Source of the DNA: CAZWCX01 sp964632945
GTDB taxonomy: Bacteria > Planctomycetota > MHYJ01 > WSZJ01 > CAZWCX01
DNA length: 64,000 bases
Assembly: GCA_964632945.1 (NCBI GenBank)
Contig: CAZWCX010000009.1
Coordinates: 35,309 to 99,308, forward strand
Direction of reading: 5' to 3'
Below the pieces are notes generated by a model. The model searched no databases, was not told the origin of the DNA, and saw only the letters and a program-made list of their open reading frames with translations. Both the position numbers and the translations under genes were made by a program. How positions within the stretch are numbered: position 1 is the stretch's first letter; each line of letters starts with the position of its first letter. Of this stretch, positions 18,201 through 26,109 are shown one piece after another.

Positions 18201-20183
18201 CGTACCGTCCGCCTCGAGCACCAGACTCAGACTCCCCGCGTGCACCGGAATCTCGATCCAGTCCCCCACCGGCCTCCGACTGCGGTCCTGGACGCGCACG
18301 CGGACGTAATGCACCGAATCGGTGTCGTCCGCCGGCGCCGCGTACCGGACCATCGCGCGTCCGGATGCGTCGGTCACGACCCGCGCGGGCTGAACGGGCA
18401 GCCGCCGCGCGCTGCCGGAGAAGGGGAGCGTCCGCGGCGAGCGCAGGGAAGGATGCGGAGCCCGGGCGGACGGACGCACCTCCACCTCCACGCGCCCGCC
18501 GGTCACCGGCCGGCCGTGGAAGTGCCGGGCTTCCACATCGATCTCCACCGTTTCGCCCTCCGAATAGGATTCCCGACGGGGCGCGGCCTTCACCGCGAAT
18601 ACCGGCAATCGGTACGCTTCCACGTCGAAGGAGCGCTGCCCGCCCGCGGAGAGGGAGATCGAGAAGGTCCCCGTCGCCCCGTCGGCGGCAAGGTCGAACG
18701 AACCGGAGAGACAACCGAAAGAGTCGGGCGCGCCCGAATGCCGGTGCAACACGTTTCCGCGCGGGTCCCGTAACACCACCTGCACCGACTCCGCGTCCGG
18801 GATCTCGTATTGTCCCCCCGCCAACTCCCGCAGGATCGCGCGGTAGTGCACTCGATGGCCGGGCCGGTAGATCGGCCGATCGGTGTAGACGAGATTCATC
18901 GACGCCGCCGACGTGGGCCCGCCGCCGGAAGAGCGCCCCCAGCGCTCCGACGTGGAGGCCAGGTGTTCGCCGTGCCTGACCACCAGGTTTGCACCCGACT
19001 CCGGTTTACGGAAACGACCGATCCCCGCCCCGACGGGGACCGAAAACGGCGCCTCCGGCTTCGTCTCCGCCCGGCCGTTCGGCACCGCCCATACCGTCCC
19101 TTCTTCGATCCAGGCGCCGCTCGAAGAGTCGAGCAGCCAGACCGCGCCCTGATCCCCCTGGGACACTTCGAGCGCGGTCAGGTCGGTGACCAGCAACGGC
19201 ACCCACGCCCGGAAGTAGCTCTCCCGAACCGCGACGATGTACAGTCCCGGATCGAGCCGGCCGAGGGGCAGCGCCGATGCGATTTGATCCGTGCCGCTGC
19301 GCAGCGGCAGTCGCCGCTCGATCACCGGGCCTGCGGCCGCCACGTCCTCGGGAGTGAACAGAGTGCCCAGGTCCGCGCTCGCACTCTCCCGGACGCGGTC
19401 GAGGACCCGCGCGGCGGGAATTCGATAGACCTGCAGGGACACCACGCCCATTCCGGAATGCTGCAGCGTGAGCGTGACGTCCTCGTCCGTCCGGTAGGCC
19501 CGCTCGACTTCGAACTCGACGTAGCGGGCCTCCCGACCGGCCAGCCACAACTCCGCGTCATGGGTGTGCCGGCCCCGCGGATAGGTGTCCATCAGCTCGC
19601 GGTACGCGTCGATCGCCTGCTGATGGTAGACCGACAGCAGACTCGCACCGGCTTCACCCAAGGCCTGGTATCGGTTCGCCACCTGTTCGCGCGCCGCCTT
19701 CCGCTCCGCTTCCGTGCCGTGTGCGGGCAAGCGCAGGATTTCGGCGTCCCGCAACTCCCCCAGACGCCGGTTGCAATCCGCGTTCAGCGCAATCTGGCGC
19801 GTGACGCACTCCGCGGCGCATCGGGCGATGCGGTGGAGCACATCCTCGGAGTCCGGCCGGCCCGGAAACTCCCGGCGCAGTCCCTTCCAGGTCTGGATCG
19901 CCTCCTGCCGTTGTTGCGCCGCCTCGAGCGCATGACCGAGGGCATAGAGGACCTCGGGCACCAGCGCGTGGTCGGGGTGGAGGGAAAGGAACCGCCGGTG
20001 GATTTGGATCGCGTCGGCCGACCGATTCTCGAGCGAGGCCCGCGTTCCGTGGAGAAACAACTCCTCGGGATCGACGCAGGACTTCCACGGTTCCTTCGGG
20101 GGGTCGGCGAAGAGCGTCGGGGCAGCCAGGGCAAGAAGAACGACGAGGAGACCGGCGATGGACCGCAACCCGGAACCCTTCAT
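15207..20183 (-). CDS. alpha-2-macroglobulin family protein
   Basis: 1,658 aa from the ATG at 20183 with GGAGGG upstream; signal peptide IAGLLVVLLALAAPTLFA. Residues about 30-260 look like TPR/helical repeats (DAIQIHRRFLSLHPDHALV, YRELMDTYPRG). Macroglobulin domains follow (NLVYTDRPIYRPGHRVHYRA), then a Gly-rich segment that may be the bait region (GGGGGGAYGGRLGGRR, near residue 955). FPDTLYWNAAVETGADG and the thioester motif YGCVEQT (CxEQ, Cys near residue 1195) come next, before the alpha-helical thioester domain. Bacterial homologues are periplasmic protease traps that bind attackers covalently. It has no pbpC neighbour, unlike the enterobacterial type; the TPR-like N-terminus is an addition. 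Confidence 0.88.
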   Translation of the reverse strand: MKGSGLRSIAGLLVVLLALAAPTLFADPPKEPWKSCVDPEELFLHGTRASLENRSADAIQIHRRFLSLHPDHALVPEVLYALGHALEAAQQRQEAIQTWKGLRREFPGRPDSEDVLHRIARCAAECVTRQIALNADCNRRLGELRDAEILRLPAHGTEAERKAAREQVANRYQALGEAGASLLSVYHQQAIDAYRELMDTYPRGRHTHDAELWLAGREARYVEFEVERAYRTDEDVTLTLQHSGMGVVSLQVYRIPAARVLDRVRESASADLGTLFTPEDVAAAGPVIERRLPLRSGTDQIASALPLGRLDPGLYIVAVRESYFRAWVPLLVTDLTALEVSQGDQGAVWLLDSSSGAWIEEGTVWAVPNGRAETKPEAPFSVPVGAGIGRFRKPESGANLVVRHGEHLASTSERWGRSSGGGPTSAASMNLVYTDRPIYRPGHRVHYRAILRELAGGQYEIPDAESVQVVLRDPRGNVLHRHSGAPDSFGCLSGSFDLAADGATGTFSISLSAGGQRSFDVEAYRLPVFAVKAAPRRESYSEGETVEIDVEARHFHGRPVTGGRVEVEVRPSARAPHPSLRSPRTLPFSGSARRLPVQPARVVTDASGRAMVRYAAPADDTDSVHYVRVRVQDRSRRPVGDWIEIPVHAGSLSLVLEADGTPAPDRPWSFFARVIRRDGVPAEGVRVAVDAARVRTAENKEYVDPLARVEGTTGSDGLAAFMVHPGAEGMLRLVATAADPEGRPIGYVSDVRVGGWRRRSTAAEPSLSVEFERDGWGAGEEAILQVDNPVAAGDAFLVVAGQGLESVSRVTVPAGMSRIPVKVDPAWFPGVQVQVALVRERRRWVDTAVLRLSPRTHTLDVQVATDQETYGPGETARCRVRVCDAEGRPVTAQLSLGIVDEAVYALREDSVQQFAAQFHHVPWPRPSWRDLLRFTAETTMDCVWVGGGGGGAYGGRLGGRRNLVARGGGGSSTESARPRRDFPDTLYWNAAVETGADGTVEVEVPIADAITTYRIVARAVTLETQVGAGSAALRVDRPFFVQVLTPRHFVPGDRSSIGVVVHPAAGSAQPVELALEVEGATLAGEPGRTLSAGEAGGGRADWFLSVGDVRVVRITCRAKQGDHLDAVETTVPVGPLGPMRPDGIAGSVAGTAAEKVMLARNERHRARNVRVALMAGKAGAVLESLEYLVGYPYGCVEQTLSRFLPTVAYQRALQALGRPPAPALRETPRMVALGLQRLYAMQTHGGGWGWFHGDDAGVLLTSHVLRGLEQARVAGVAVDSEVIARARRWLHGCARESTDPVLLAAIACAAAGDDELGHEVVERAWGARDAAGMTAHGRAFLVSALVRVRRGEDAAREADRLRAAAAESKSEVFWRAQAPRTSWLDSDIEATGDAVRALLALDPADQTAHRAVDWILAARRMGRWGSTRTTAAAVFACTEALIARPEPVELPSCRVAWNGTVLHEGAVGRADEPMVRLEVPEALLRHGSNDFEVIVSGRGLVAFDVRWEEEDLAPSFPLRSSGGIDVTRSYHRLRTDESGTVQVDPQPIRPGETIAADEEIEVCVRVESVRDYEFLLLEDPKPAGFEWLEWSGGSATWSDAFDDRVAFCFTRLGEGTAELRYRLRAETPGTFGVGPAVLTHMYSDRLFSHSASHRLEVE

Positions 20184-20282
20184 GACCGACCCTCCATGGA
20201 AACCAATTGCCGGAATCGGGAATCGTGGCGGATCTGAACGATGCCGGGCACGTCGGGTTCGCAGAAACCCGGAACCGGCGGA

Positions 20283-20311
20283 TTGACCCCTGGGGGGCAT
20301 CCCCGTAGAAT
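20283..20311 (+). promoter_or_regulatory. strong sigma70-type promoter for the WD40/glycosyltransferase operon
   Basis: -35 TTGACC (20283-20288), 17-bp spacer, -10 TAGAAT (20306-20311); 33 nt remain to the ATG of the WD40 gene. Confidence 0.6.
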
Positions 20312-20344
20312 GCCGCAACTCGTTCAGGCCCGTGAGGATCCAGA

Positions 20345-21403
20345 ATGCGCGTGCTCTGCCCCCGGTGCGAGATCGAATTCGGCGTCCCGGACGGCGAGGC
20401 CGGAGCGCCGGTGGAGTGCCCCTCCTGCGGTCGACGGTTGGGCCGGGTGGGGGATGCGAGCGGAGCGCCGGAATGCCCGATCCCGTTGGAACCATTCGTC
20501 ACCCTGGAAGCGCATGGCAGTCCGGTCTGGAGCCTGGCGGTGGCGCCGACCGGCGGTCTGTTCGCGTCCGGCGCCGTGGACGGATCGGTGAAACTGTGGA
20601 CCGCGTCCGACGGACGGGAACGGTCGAGTCTTCCACCCCACCCCAAGGCGGTGACGGCCCTCGCCTTCTCGCACGACGGACGCTGGCTCGCCTCGGCCGA
20701 CATGGACGGGTTGCTGCGCCTGTGGGACTGCTGGGAGCACGCGGAGCGTCCGGAGTTGAGCGGCTACGTGGACGGCACGCTGGCATTCGCTCCCGACGGC
20801 GAGACGCTGGCCACGGGCGCGCCCCCGCACCACGTGCGAATGTGGGACGTGGTGCGAGGGCGGGACCGGCTTCTGCTGGATGTGGAGCATCCGGACGTGA
20901 AGGCGGTGGCGTTCGCGCGCGACGGGGTTACGCTGGCGACCGGGCACTTGCGGGAGGCCGGGGTTTCGGTGCAATCCTGGTCCTGGGCGACGCGCGCGCG
21001 GCGGGCGGCCTGGACCGAACCGGCGTTCGTGAGCGCCGTGTCCTTCTCTCCAGACGGGGCGACCCTGGCCGCAGCCAGTCTGACCGGCCGGGTGTGCCTG
21101 TGGGATGTCGGCTCGGGAAGTCCGCGCGGAACCTGGACGCCGCTGGGCCGCGGACGATACTTCGAGCCGCCGCCGGTGATGTCGATCTCGTTCTCTCCCG
21201 ACGGCACGTTCTTGGCCGGGGCGCTGCACACCGACACCGGTCCGAACCTCCAGGTCTGGGAACCGGCCACCGGCCGCCTGCGTGTGGCCCTGAAGGCGCA
21301 TTCGGACCGGGTCCAGCGGGTCGCCTTCCTTCCGGACGGGTCCGGGCTGATCACGGCGAGTCGCGACCGGACGGTGAAACTCTGGCGCATGGGGGGGCGA
21401 TGA
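20345..21403 (+). CDS. zinc-ribbon WD40 repeat protein
   Basis: 352 aa. The N-terminus is a small zinc ribbon of the MJ0042 type (CPRCEIEFGVP ... CPSCGRRLG, residues 5-32). About six WD40 blades follow, with clear SVKLW, LLRLWD, HVRMWD, VCLWDVG and TVKLWRM ends, so a cytoplasmic seven-bladed propeller is likely. No enzymatic domain. It is the first gene of a three-gene operon with overlapping ends, driven by the promoter just upstream, and probably serves as a protein-interaction scaffold. Its link to the glycosyltransferases that follow is not clear. Confidence 0.82.
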   Translation: MRVLCPRCEIEFGVPDGEAGAPVECPSCGRRLGRVGDASGAPECPIPLEPFVTLEAHGSPVWSLAVAPTGGLFASGAVDGSVKLWTASDGRERSSLPPHPKAVTALAFSHDGRWLASADMDGLLRLWDCWEHAERPELSGYVDGTLAFAPDGETLATGAPPHHVRMWDVVRGRDRLLLDVEHPDVKAVAFARDGVTLATGHLREAGVSVQSWSWATRARRAAWTEPAFVSAVSFSPDGATLAAASLTGRVCLWDVGSGSPRGTWTPLGRGRYFEPPPVMSISFSPDGTFLAGALHTDTGPNLQVWEPATGRLRVALKAHSDRVQRVAFLPDGSGLITASRDRTVKLWRMGGR

Positions 21404-22014
21404 CGGACGAATTGATCGTGTTCGCGAAGTGGCCGGAGCCGGGCCGCGTGAAGACGCGACTCGCGGCCGACGTGGGCGCGGAGCGTGCGGCGCAGATCTA
21501 CCGGCGGCTGGTCGAGGCGACGCTGGCGGAGGCGCGCGCGGGGTGGCGGGACGGGCGAATCTCGATCGCCTTCGCCCCCGACGATCGTGCGGGGGAGTTT
21601 GCCGCCTGGCTGGGCAAGGATCTCCGCTACCGGCCGCAAGGGGAGGGGGACCTCGGAGAGCGGTTGGCGCGCGCCACGGCGGCCGCATTCGACGACGGCG
21701 CCGCGACGGTCACCGTGATCGGCAGCGATTGCCCGATGTTGAGCGCCCGGCTGTTGACGGCGGCGCACACCGCCCTGGAAGACGGGAACTGGGTCCTCGG
21801 TCCGGCGCAGGACGGCGGCTACTACCTGATCGGCCTGCCGCGCAAGGCCCCGGAACTGTTCGCGAACGTCCCCTGGAGCACGTCGGAGGTGTTTGCGACC
21901 ACCCGAACGCGCCTGGAGGAGCGGGAGTGGCCGTTTGCGCTCCTGCCGGTGCTCGCGGACGTGGATACGGCGCGCGACCTGCCGGTCTGGCTGACGGAGT
22001 CCGGGGCGCCGTGA
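21400..22014 (+). CDS. TIGR04282 family glycosyltransferase-like protein (DUF2064)
   Basis: 204 aa; the ATG overlaps the preceding TGA (ATGA). The N-terminus LIVFAKWPEPGRVKTRLAADVG, the central TVIGSDCPMLSARLL and LGPAQDGGYYLIGL are the signature segments of the DUF2064/TIGR04282 family, a GT-A fold related to nucleotidyltransferases. The family name mentions arsenosugar biosynthesis because some members sit in arsenic loci, but many, like this one, have no arsenic genes nearby, so the substrate is open. The TIGR04283 partner follows, the usual pairing. Confidence 0.85.
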   Translation: MTDELIVFAKWPEPGRVKTRLAADVGAERAAQIYRRLVEATLAEARAGWRDGRISIAFAPDDRAGEFAAWLGKDLRYRPQGEGDLGERLARATAAAFDDGAATVTVIGSDCPMLSARLLTAAHTALEDGNWVLGPAQDGGYYLIGLPRKAPELFANVPWSTSEVFATTRTRLEEREWPFALLPVLADVDTARDLPVWLTESGAP

Positions 22015-22721
22015 AGATTGCGGTGGTGATCCCGGTGCTCAACGAGGGGCCGGCGATCGCGGAGACGGTGGCGCGCGTGCGCGCGACCGGGCCCGCGTGC
22101 GACGTGGTCGTGGTCGACGGCGGAAGCGCGGACGACAGCGCCGACCTGGCGCGATCGGCGGGGGCGACGGTGGTCGCCGGCGAACGCGGCCGCGCACGAC
22201 AGATGAACGCGGGCGCCCGCGCGACCGCAAGCGAACTCCTGCTCTTCCTCCACGCCGACTGCCGCCTGGACGCGGGCTGGACCGAAGCCCTCGTGCGCTC
22301 CGCCGCGCGCGGCTGGGTCGGCGGATGCCTGTCGCAACGCATCGACGCGCCGGGGCCCGTCTACGCCACCATCGGCGGACTCGCCCATGCGCGCGCCCGC
22401 GTGCTGCGCGTCTTCTACGGCGACCAGGGAATCTGGGCGCGGACGGACGTGTTCGATCGGCTCGGCGGCTTCTGCGAGGGAATGCCGTTCCTGGAGGACG
22501 TGGAATTCAGCCGACGCCTGCGGCGCGCCGGTCCGGTCGGCGTCGCCGCGGCCGTCATCCGCTCGTCGGCGCGCGACTGGCGCCTGCACGGGTGGTGGCG
22601 GGTGGCATTGCGCAACTGGGCGATCGCCGCCGCCTACGGCGCGGGCATCCCGGCCGACCGGCTCGCGCGCTGGTATGCGCCTCTGCGGTTGCGTGCGCGC
22701 GCCGGCGCCGGCCGAACCTGA
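22011..22721 (+). CDS. TIGR04283 family glycosyltransferase (GT2)
   Basis: 236 aa from a GTG that overlaps the preceding stop (GTGA). GT-A family 2 features: VVIPVLNEGPAIAETV at the N-terminus, VVVDGGSADDS, GRARQMNAGA, and LLFLHADCRLD (metal-binding DxD region). FYGDQGIWARTDVFDRLGG and FLEDVEFSRRLRR, the acceptor region with the catalytic Asp, are typical of TIGR04283. Probably acts with the preceding gene product on the same sugar or lipid; the acceptor cannot be read from sequence. Last gene of the operon. Confidence 0.86.
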   Translation: MKIAVVIPVLNEGPAIAETVARVRATGPACDVVVVDGGSADDSADLARSAGATVVAGERGRARQMNAGARATASELLLFLHADCRLDAGWTEALVRSAARGWVGGCLSQRIDAPGPVYATIGGLAHARARVLRVFYGDQGIWARTDVFDRLGGFCEGMPFLEDVEFSRRLRRAGPVGVAAAVIRSSARDWRLHGWWRVALRNWAIAAAYGAGIPADRLARWYAPLRLRARAGAGRT

Positions 22722-22788
22722 GCGATCCGATCGACTGCGGGCGACGCCGGTCCACCCCCGCAACCGACCTGGCGCCTCCGCGGTCCGG

Positions 22789-23535
22789 CTACTTCGCCGG
22801 CAAGAGACCGATCGGACAGGCCACCCCGGTCCCCCCCAGCCCGCAATACCCGTCCGGGTTCTTCTCGAGGTATTGCTGGTGGTAGTCCTCCGCGTAGTAA
22901 AACTCGGGGGCGTCGAGGATCTCCGTCGTGATCCGCCGATACCCCGCCTTCGTCAGGGCCGCCTGAAATGCGTCCCGCGTCCGCTCCGCGGCCGCGCGCT
23001 GCGCGGGCGTGGTCGTGTAGATTCCCGACCGGTATTGCGTCCCGGCGTCGTTCCCCTGACGCATCCCCTGCGTCGGGTCATGACTTTCCCAAAACGTCTT
23101 CAGGAGCGTCTCGAACGGCACCCGCGCCGGGTCGTAAGCAACCAGCACGACCTCGTTGTGGCCCGTCATGCCCGAACAGACTTCGCGATACGTCGGGTTG
23201 GGCGTGAAGCCGGCGGCATATCCCACGGCCGTGGTGTACACGCCGGGGAGGTTCCAGAATTTCCGCTCCGCACCCCAGAAGCAGCCCATGCCGAAGATCG
23301 CCCGTTCGGTCCCGGCAGGGAACGGCGGCTGCAACGGGGTCCCCAGCACTTCATGACGGGCCGGGACGGGCATGCGCTCGGCGCGACCGGGCAGCGCCTC
23401 CTCCGGGCGGGGCATCTGCGTCTTCTTTCCCATGCCGAACATGGCGACCTCCAGGAACAGGACGGATCCCACCACCAGCGCGAGCGCCGGCACCACGGTT
23501 GCCGCGACCCCCGACGATTGCAGTCGATCGATCAT
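22789..23535 (-). CDS. msrA: peptide-methionine (S)-S-oxide reductase, membrane-anchored
   Basis: 248 aa from the ATG at 23535 with GGAGG upstream. Residues 10-33 (AATVVPALALVVGSVLFLEVAMF) form a signal anchor, so the enzyme faces the periplasm. The MsrA catalytic motif GCFWG has its Cys at residue 85; VGYAAGFTPNPTYREVCSG and YEVxHDPT-type FWESHDPTQ follow, and the C-terminus carries GYCGLGGTGVACP with the resolving cysteines. It repairs oxidised methionine in envelope proteins. It lies 83 bp behind the TIM44-like gene on the same strand and may be cotranscribed with it and the TPM gene. Confidence 0.92.
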   Translation of the reverse strand: MIDRLQSSGVAATVVPALALVVGSVLFLEVAMFGMGKKTQMPRPEEALPGRAERMPVPARHEVLGTPLQPPFPAGTERAIFGMGCFWGAERKFWNLPGVYTTAVGYAAGFTPNPTYREVCSGMTGHNEVVLVAYDPARVPFETLLKTFWESHDPTQGMRQGNDAGTQYRSGIYTTTPAQRAAAERTRDAFQAALTKAGYRRITTEILDAPEFYYAEDYHQQYLEKNPDGYCGLGGTGVACPIGLLPAK

Positions 23536-23618
23536 GCGCACGCCTCCGGAACGACGGCCCGGGGACTGCGCCCCCCGGCGACTTCCCCCTGCAACCGCGA
23601 CCGGACTCCGGGCATTCC

Positions 23619-25280
23619 CTATCCCTGATATTCCTCGTCCTGCTCGATCGCGGTCAAGACCCAGCCGAAGTCTCCCGAAGCGATCTTCGAGGTGCAATAC
23701 TCGCACAGACCCGCCATGGTGATCTTGAGCGCGGCGCCGCAACTCGGGCACTGGCCCCGCGCGGCCTCCGCTTTCCCCTCGTGTCCGATCCGGCGCAGGA
23801 ACGTCCAGTACTCGCTGAAGGTGCGCCGGGACGATCGTGAGCCGGCGACGACCTTGCCGGAGCGGTCGGTGGTGTACTCCAGTCCCGACGCGAAGAGGCG
23901 CACCGTGACGGTCTCGAAGAAGGCATCGGTGTCGACCTTGACCAGGGTGATGCGCTCGACCCGGGGGTCGTCGAGCCGGTTGACGAGTCCGGCATCGCGA
24001 TAGCGCTCGATCCAGTAGCGGTGGACGTCGAAGAGATGGTCGCTCTCCAGCGCCCGCGCCTCTTCCCATCTCTGCTCCGACCAGGCCTTCTGAATCGCAA
24101 GGAACGACAGCTCGACCTGGTCCCGGAACGACTCCCACGAAAAGCCGGCATGGCGGACGTCGAAGGCGCGCTTGTCCTCGCGCAAGGTCGGGGAGTACAC
24201 CGTCGGCAGGTCGGTGCCGATCTCCGCCCCGCTCGAAGGAGAGAAGTTCTCCGCCGGGCGCCGGACGTGGGTCCGGATGGACTCGACGAACCAGTGGAAT
24301 CGGCCGTCGCGGACCACCTGGCCGCAGCGCGGACAACTCCCGTCGGCGGCCGGGTCGTCCGCCGCCCCGCACGAGGGACAGCCCAGCCGCGCAATCTCCT
24401 CCGGCGGCTTCGAATGCACGCCCGCGTCGCGTCGGAACTCCCAGGCCTCCTCGACGTAGATCACCGCCGAAGCGCCCGTAGCCGTCTCCCGGAAGTTCGC
24501 CTTGAATTCCACCTCGATCCGGACTTCGGAGCCCGTGCGCACCCGCGCGATCCGGGAGGCGCCGACCAGCACGCGATCGACCTCCGACACGGCACCCGAG
24601 GTCTCCTGCAGGGCACGCTCGATCTCCCCTTCCGCCACGTAGGGTCGCAAGCCGTCCATCGCGCGCTTGCCGCGCTGCTGGTGGAAGCGGACGAAGAGCA
24701 GGTGCACGAAGTCGAGGAAGATCGGTTTGGAGAAGAGCGGATCCACCGCCACGACCTTCGCCGTCGGATCGCGGCGGACCCCGCGCCCCCGGAAGGGCGA
24801 ACCGCGTCCCTGCAGGTGTTCGTCGACCACGTTCCACACCCGGCGATCGCTCAATCCGGCCAAGGTGGACACCGAGGACCCGGAGCGGGACCCCGACTGT
24901 ACGCGGAACCAGATCGCGCCGACGAGCAGGACGACCGCGGTGACCGGGAGTCCGATGTGGGGATAGTGGATGCAGAATGCGATCCAGCGGAGGATCAGTT
25001 CGATGACGAGCGCAAGCCCGTCCCCGCCGCCGCCTCCTCCTCCACCTCCGCCGCCGCCACCTCCACCGCCGCCCCCGCCGCCCCAGGACTCGCCCCCGCC
25101 CGCCCGGGCGAATGCGACCGCGGCGTCGGACAGGAGGAGTACTCCGGCCAGCGCCGGAGCGGTCGCCCCGAGTCGTGGGCGCGAAGCGACGGCCGCCCCC
25201 GGCTCGACCGTCCCCGCCGGCCTCATGCACGCGGACGCGGAGCTCGCGCACGACGGTCCGGAGCGATCCGCGCTCTTCAT
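23619..25280 (-). CDS. TIM44-like domain protein with Gly-rich linker and zinc ribbons
   Basis: 553 aa from the ATG at 25280 with GGAGGTG upstream. A hydrophobic signal (ALAGVLLLSDAAVAFA) is followed by a tract of more than 20 consecutive glycines (about 25015-25085), then a membrane helix (GLPVTAVVLLVGAIWF). The first soluble domain (FSKPIFLDFVHLLFVRFHQQRG ... VEFKANFRET) fits the TIM44-like fold of bacterial membrane proteins. It is followed by one zinc ribbon (CPSCG ... CPRCG), a second TIM44-like domain and another ribbon (CPSCGAAL ... CEYC) near the C-terminus. Start overlaps the end of the TPM gene (ATGA), so the two are coupled. Function unknown; bacterial relatives are thought to act in membrane protein biogenesis. 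Confidence 0.78.
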   Translation of the reverse strand: MKSADRSGPSCASSASACMRPAGTVEPGAAVASRPRLGATAPALAGVLLLSDAAVAFARAGGGESWGGGGGGGGGGGGGGGGGGGGDGLALVIELILRWIAFCIHYPHIGLPVTAVVLLVGAIWFRVQSGSRSGSSVSTLAGLSDRRVWNVVDEHLQGRGSPFRGRGVRRDPTAKVVAVDPLFSKPIFLDFVHLLFVRFHQQRGKRAMDGLRPYVAEGEIERALQETSGAVSEVDRVLVGASRIARVRTGSEVRIEVEFKANFRETATGASAVIYVEEAWEFRRDAGVHSKPPEEIARLGCPSCGAADDPAADGSCPRCGQVVRDGRFHWFVESIRTHVRRPAENFSPSSGAEIGTDLPTVYSPTLREDKRAFDVRHAGFSWESFRDQVELSFLAIQKAWSEQRWEEARALESDHLFDVHRYWIERYRDAGLVNRLDDPRVERITLVKVDTDAFFETVTVRLFASGLEYTTDRSGKVVAGSRSSRRTFSEYWTFLRRIGHEGKAEAARGQCPSCGAALKITMAGLCEYCTSKIASGDFGWVLTAIEQDEEYQG

Positions 25281-25894
25281 TGCACCTCCAGGTGCGGATG
25301 ATTGGGGATCTCGTCCGGATTGTCCTCGAGCGGCGGGAACGCCGCACCCAGCACGACGGCCGCCTCCTGCAGGAAGCGCTCCAGGGCACCGGCGAGATCG
25401 GCGTGCCGCGAGGGCGGCCCGACTCCGTCGAGCAGCCGCTGCCAGGCGGCGGGCTCGATCTTCGACTCCAATCCATAGTCGGGCAGGACGAACAGGCGGT
25501 CCTCGAACCGGGAGACGTAGACGAGCAACCCCGTGCGCTCGCGGGTGGCCGAGGCATTCAGGGCGCAGAACGCATTGCGCGCACCCACCAGCACCTGATG
25601 CTGGCGCCGCCCCGGCTGCACCAGGGCGCGCCGCAGCGCGGGAATCCGGCGCGCGAGGGCGAAACACGCCAACCCCGTCGCGCCCGCGTACGGGAGCAGC
25701 AGCGTGTCGGCGTAGACCCGCTCCGAGGCGATCATCCCGGCGATGACCAGCACCCCCGCGACGACCCCGAAGAGAATCTCGCGGTCGAGATACGATCCGG
25801 ACTGCCGGTTCACCACGACCAGGATCTCGGCACGAGTCCGCCTTTCCGCTTCGCCGACGGCGTTTTCGATGCGTTGGAGGCAGGCGGGGGTCAT
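25277..25894 (-). CDS. TPM domain membrane protein
   Basis: 205 aa from the ATG at 25894; the open frame extends 27 codons further but with low-complexity sequence. TPM-domain features: RIENAVGEAERRTRAEILVVV near the N-terminus, two hydrophobic segments (EILFGVVAGVLVIAGMIAS, TLLLPYAGATGLACFALA), then TGLLVYVSRFEDRLFVLPDYGLE. The family (Psb32-like, formerly DUF477) is a membrane-associated phosphatase-like fold in the periplasm. TPM genes are often paired with Gly-rich secreted or TIM44-like partners as here; the overlap with the following gene supports a joint complex. Confidence 0.8.
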   Translation of the reverse strand: MTPACLQRIENAVGEAERRTRAEILVVVNRQSGSYLDREILFGVVAGVLVIAGMIASERVYADTLLLPYAGATGLACFALARRIPALRRALVQPGRRQHQVLVGARNAFCALNASATRERTGLLVYVSRFEDRLFVLPDYGLESKIEPAAWQRLLDGVGPPSRHADLAGALERFLQEAAVVLGAAFPPLEDNPDEIPNHPHLEVQ

Positions 25895-25945
25895 GGGCGG
25901 AGTCCGGGGAGGCGGATGGAGAGCCGTCCGGGGGGCGTTCCGTGC

Positions 25946-25975
25946 AGGATAGACCCGTCCGAAGGGAGGGCGCAA
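25946..25975 (-). promoter_or_regulatory. candidate promoter for TPM/TIM44 operon
   Basis: Minus-strand -35 TTGCGC (25970-25975), 18-bp spacer, -10 TATCCT (25946-25951), about 50 nt before the TPM start. Confidence 0.35.
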
Positions 25976-26109
25976 GGAAAACCCGGGAAACCGCGAGAGG
26001 CTGGCGCCCGGGCCCCGCGGACGCTACCATGACGCCCATCGGGACGCGACCCGGCGCGCCGCAGCGATCGGCGGCGCAACACCGCTTCCCTCCCCCCCGG
26101 AAGGACGCC

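Noticed and set aside
21400..22721. Arsenic-sugar biosynthesis locus
   Set aside because: The family names mention arsenosugars, but no arsM, arsS or arsenic-resistance gene is nearby.
25018..25085. Possible phase-variable repeat
   Set aside because: The glycine codons are mixed (GGC, GGA, GGT), so slippage is unlikely.
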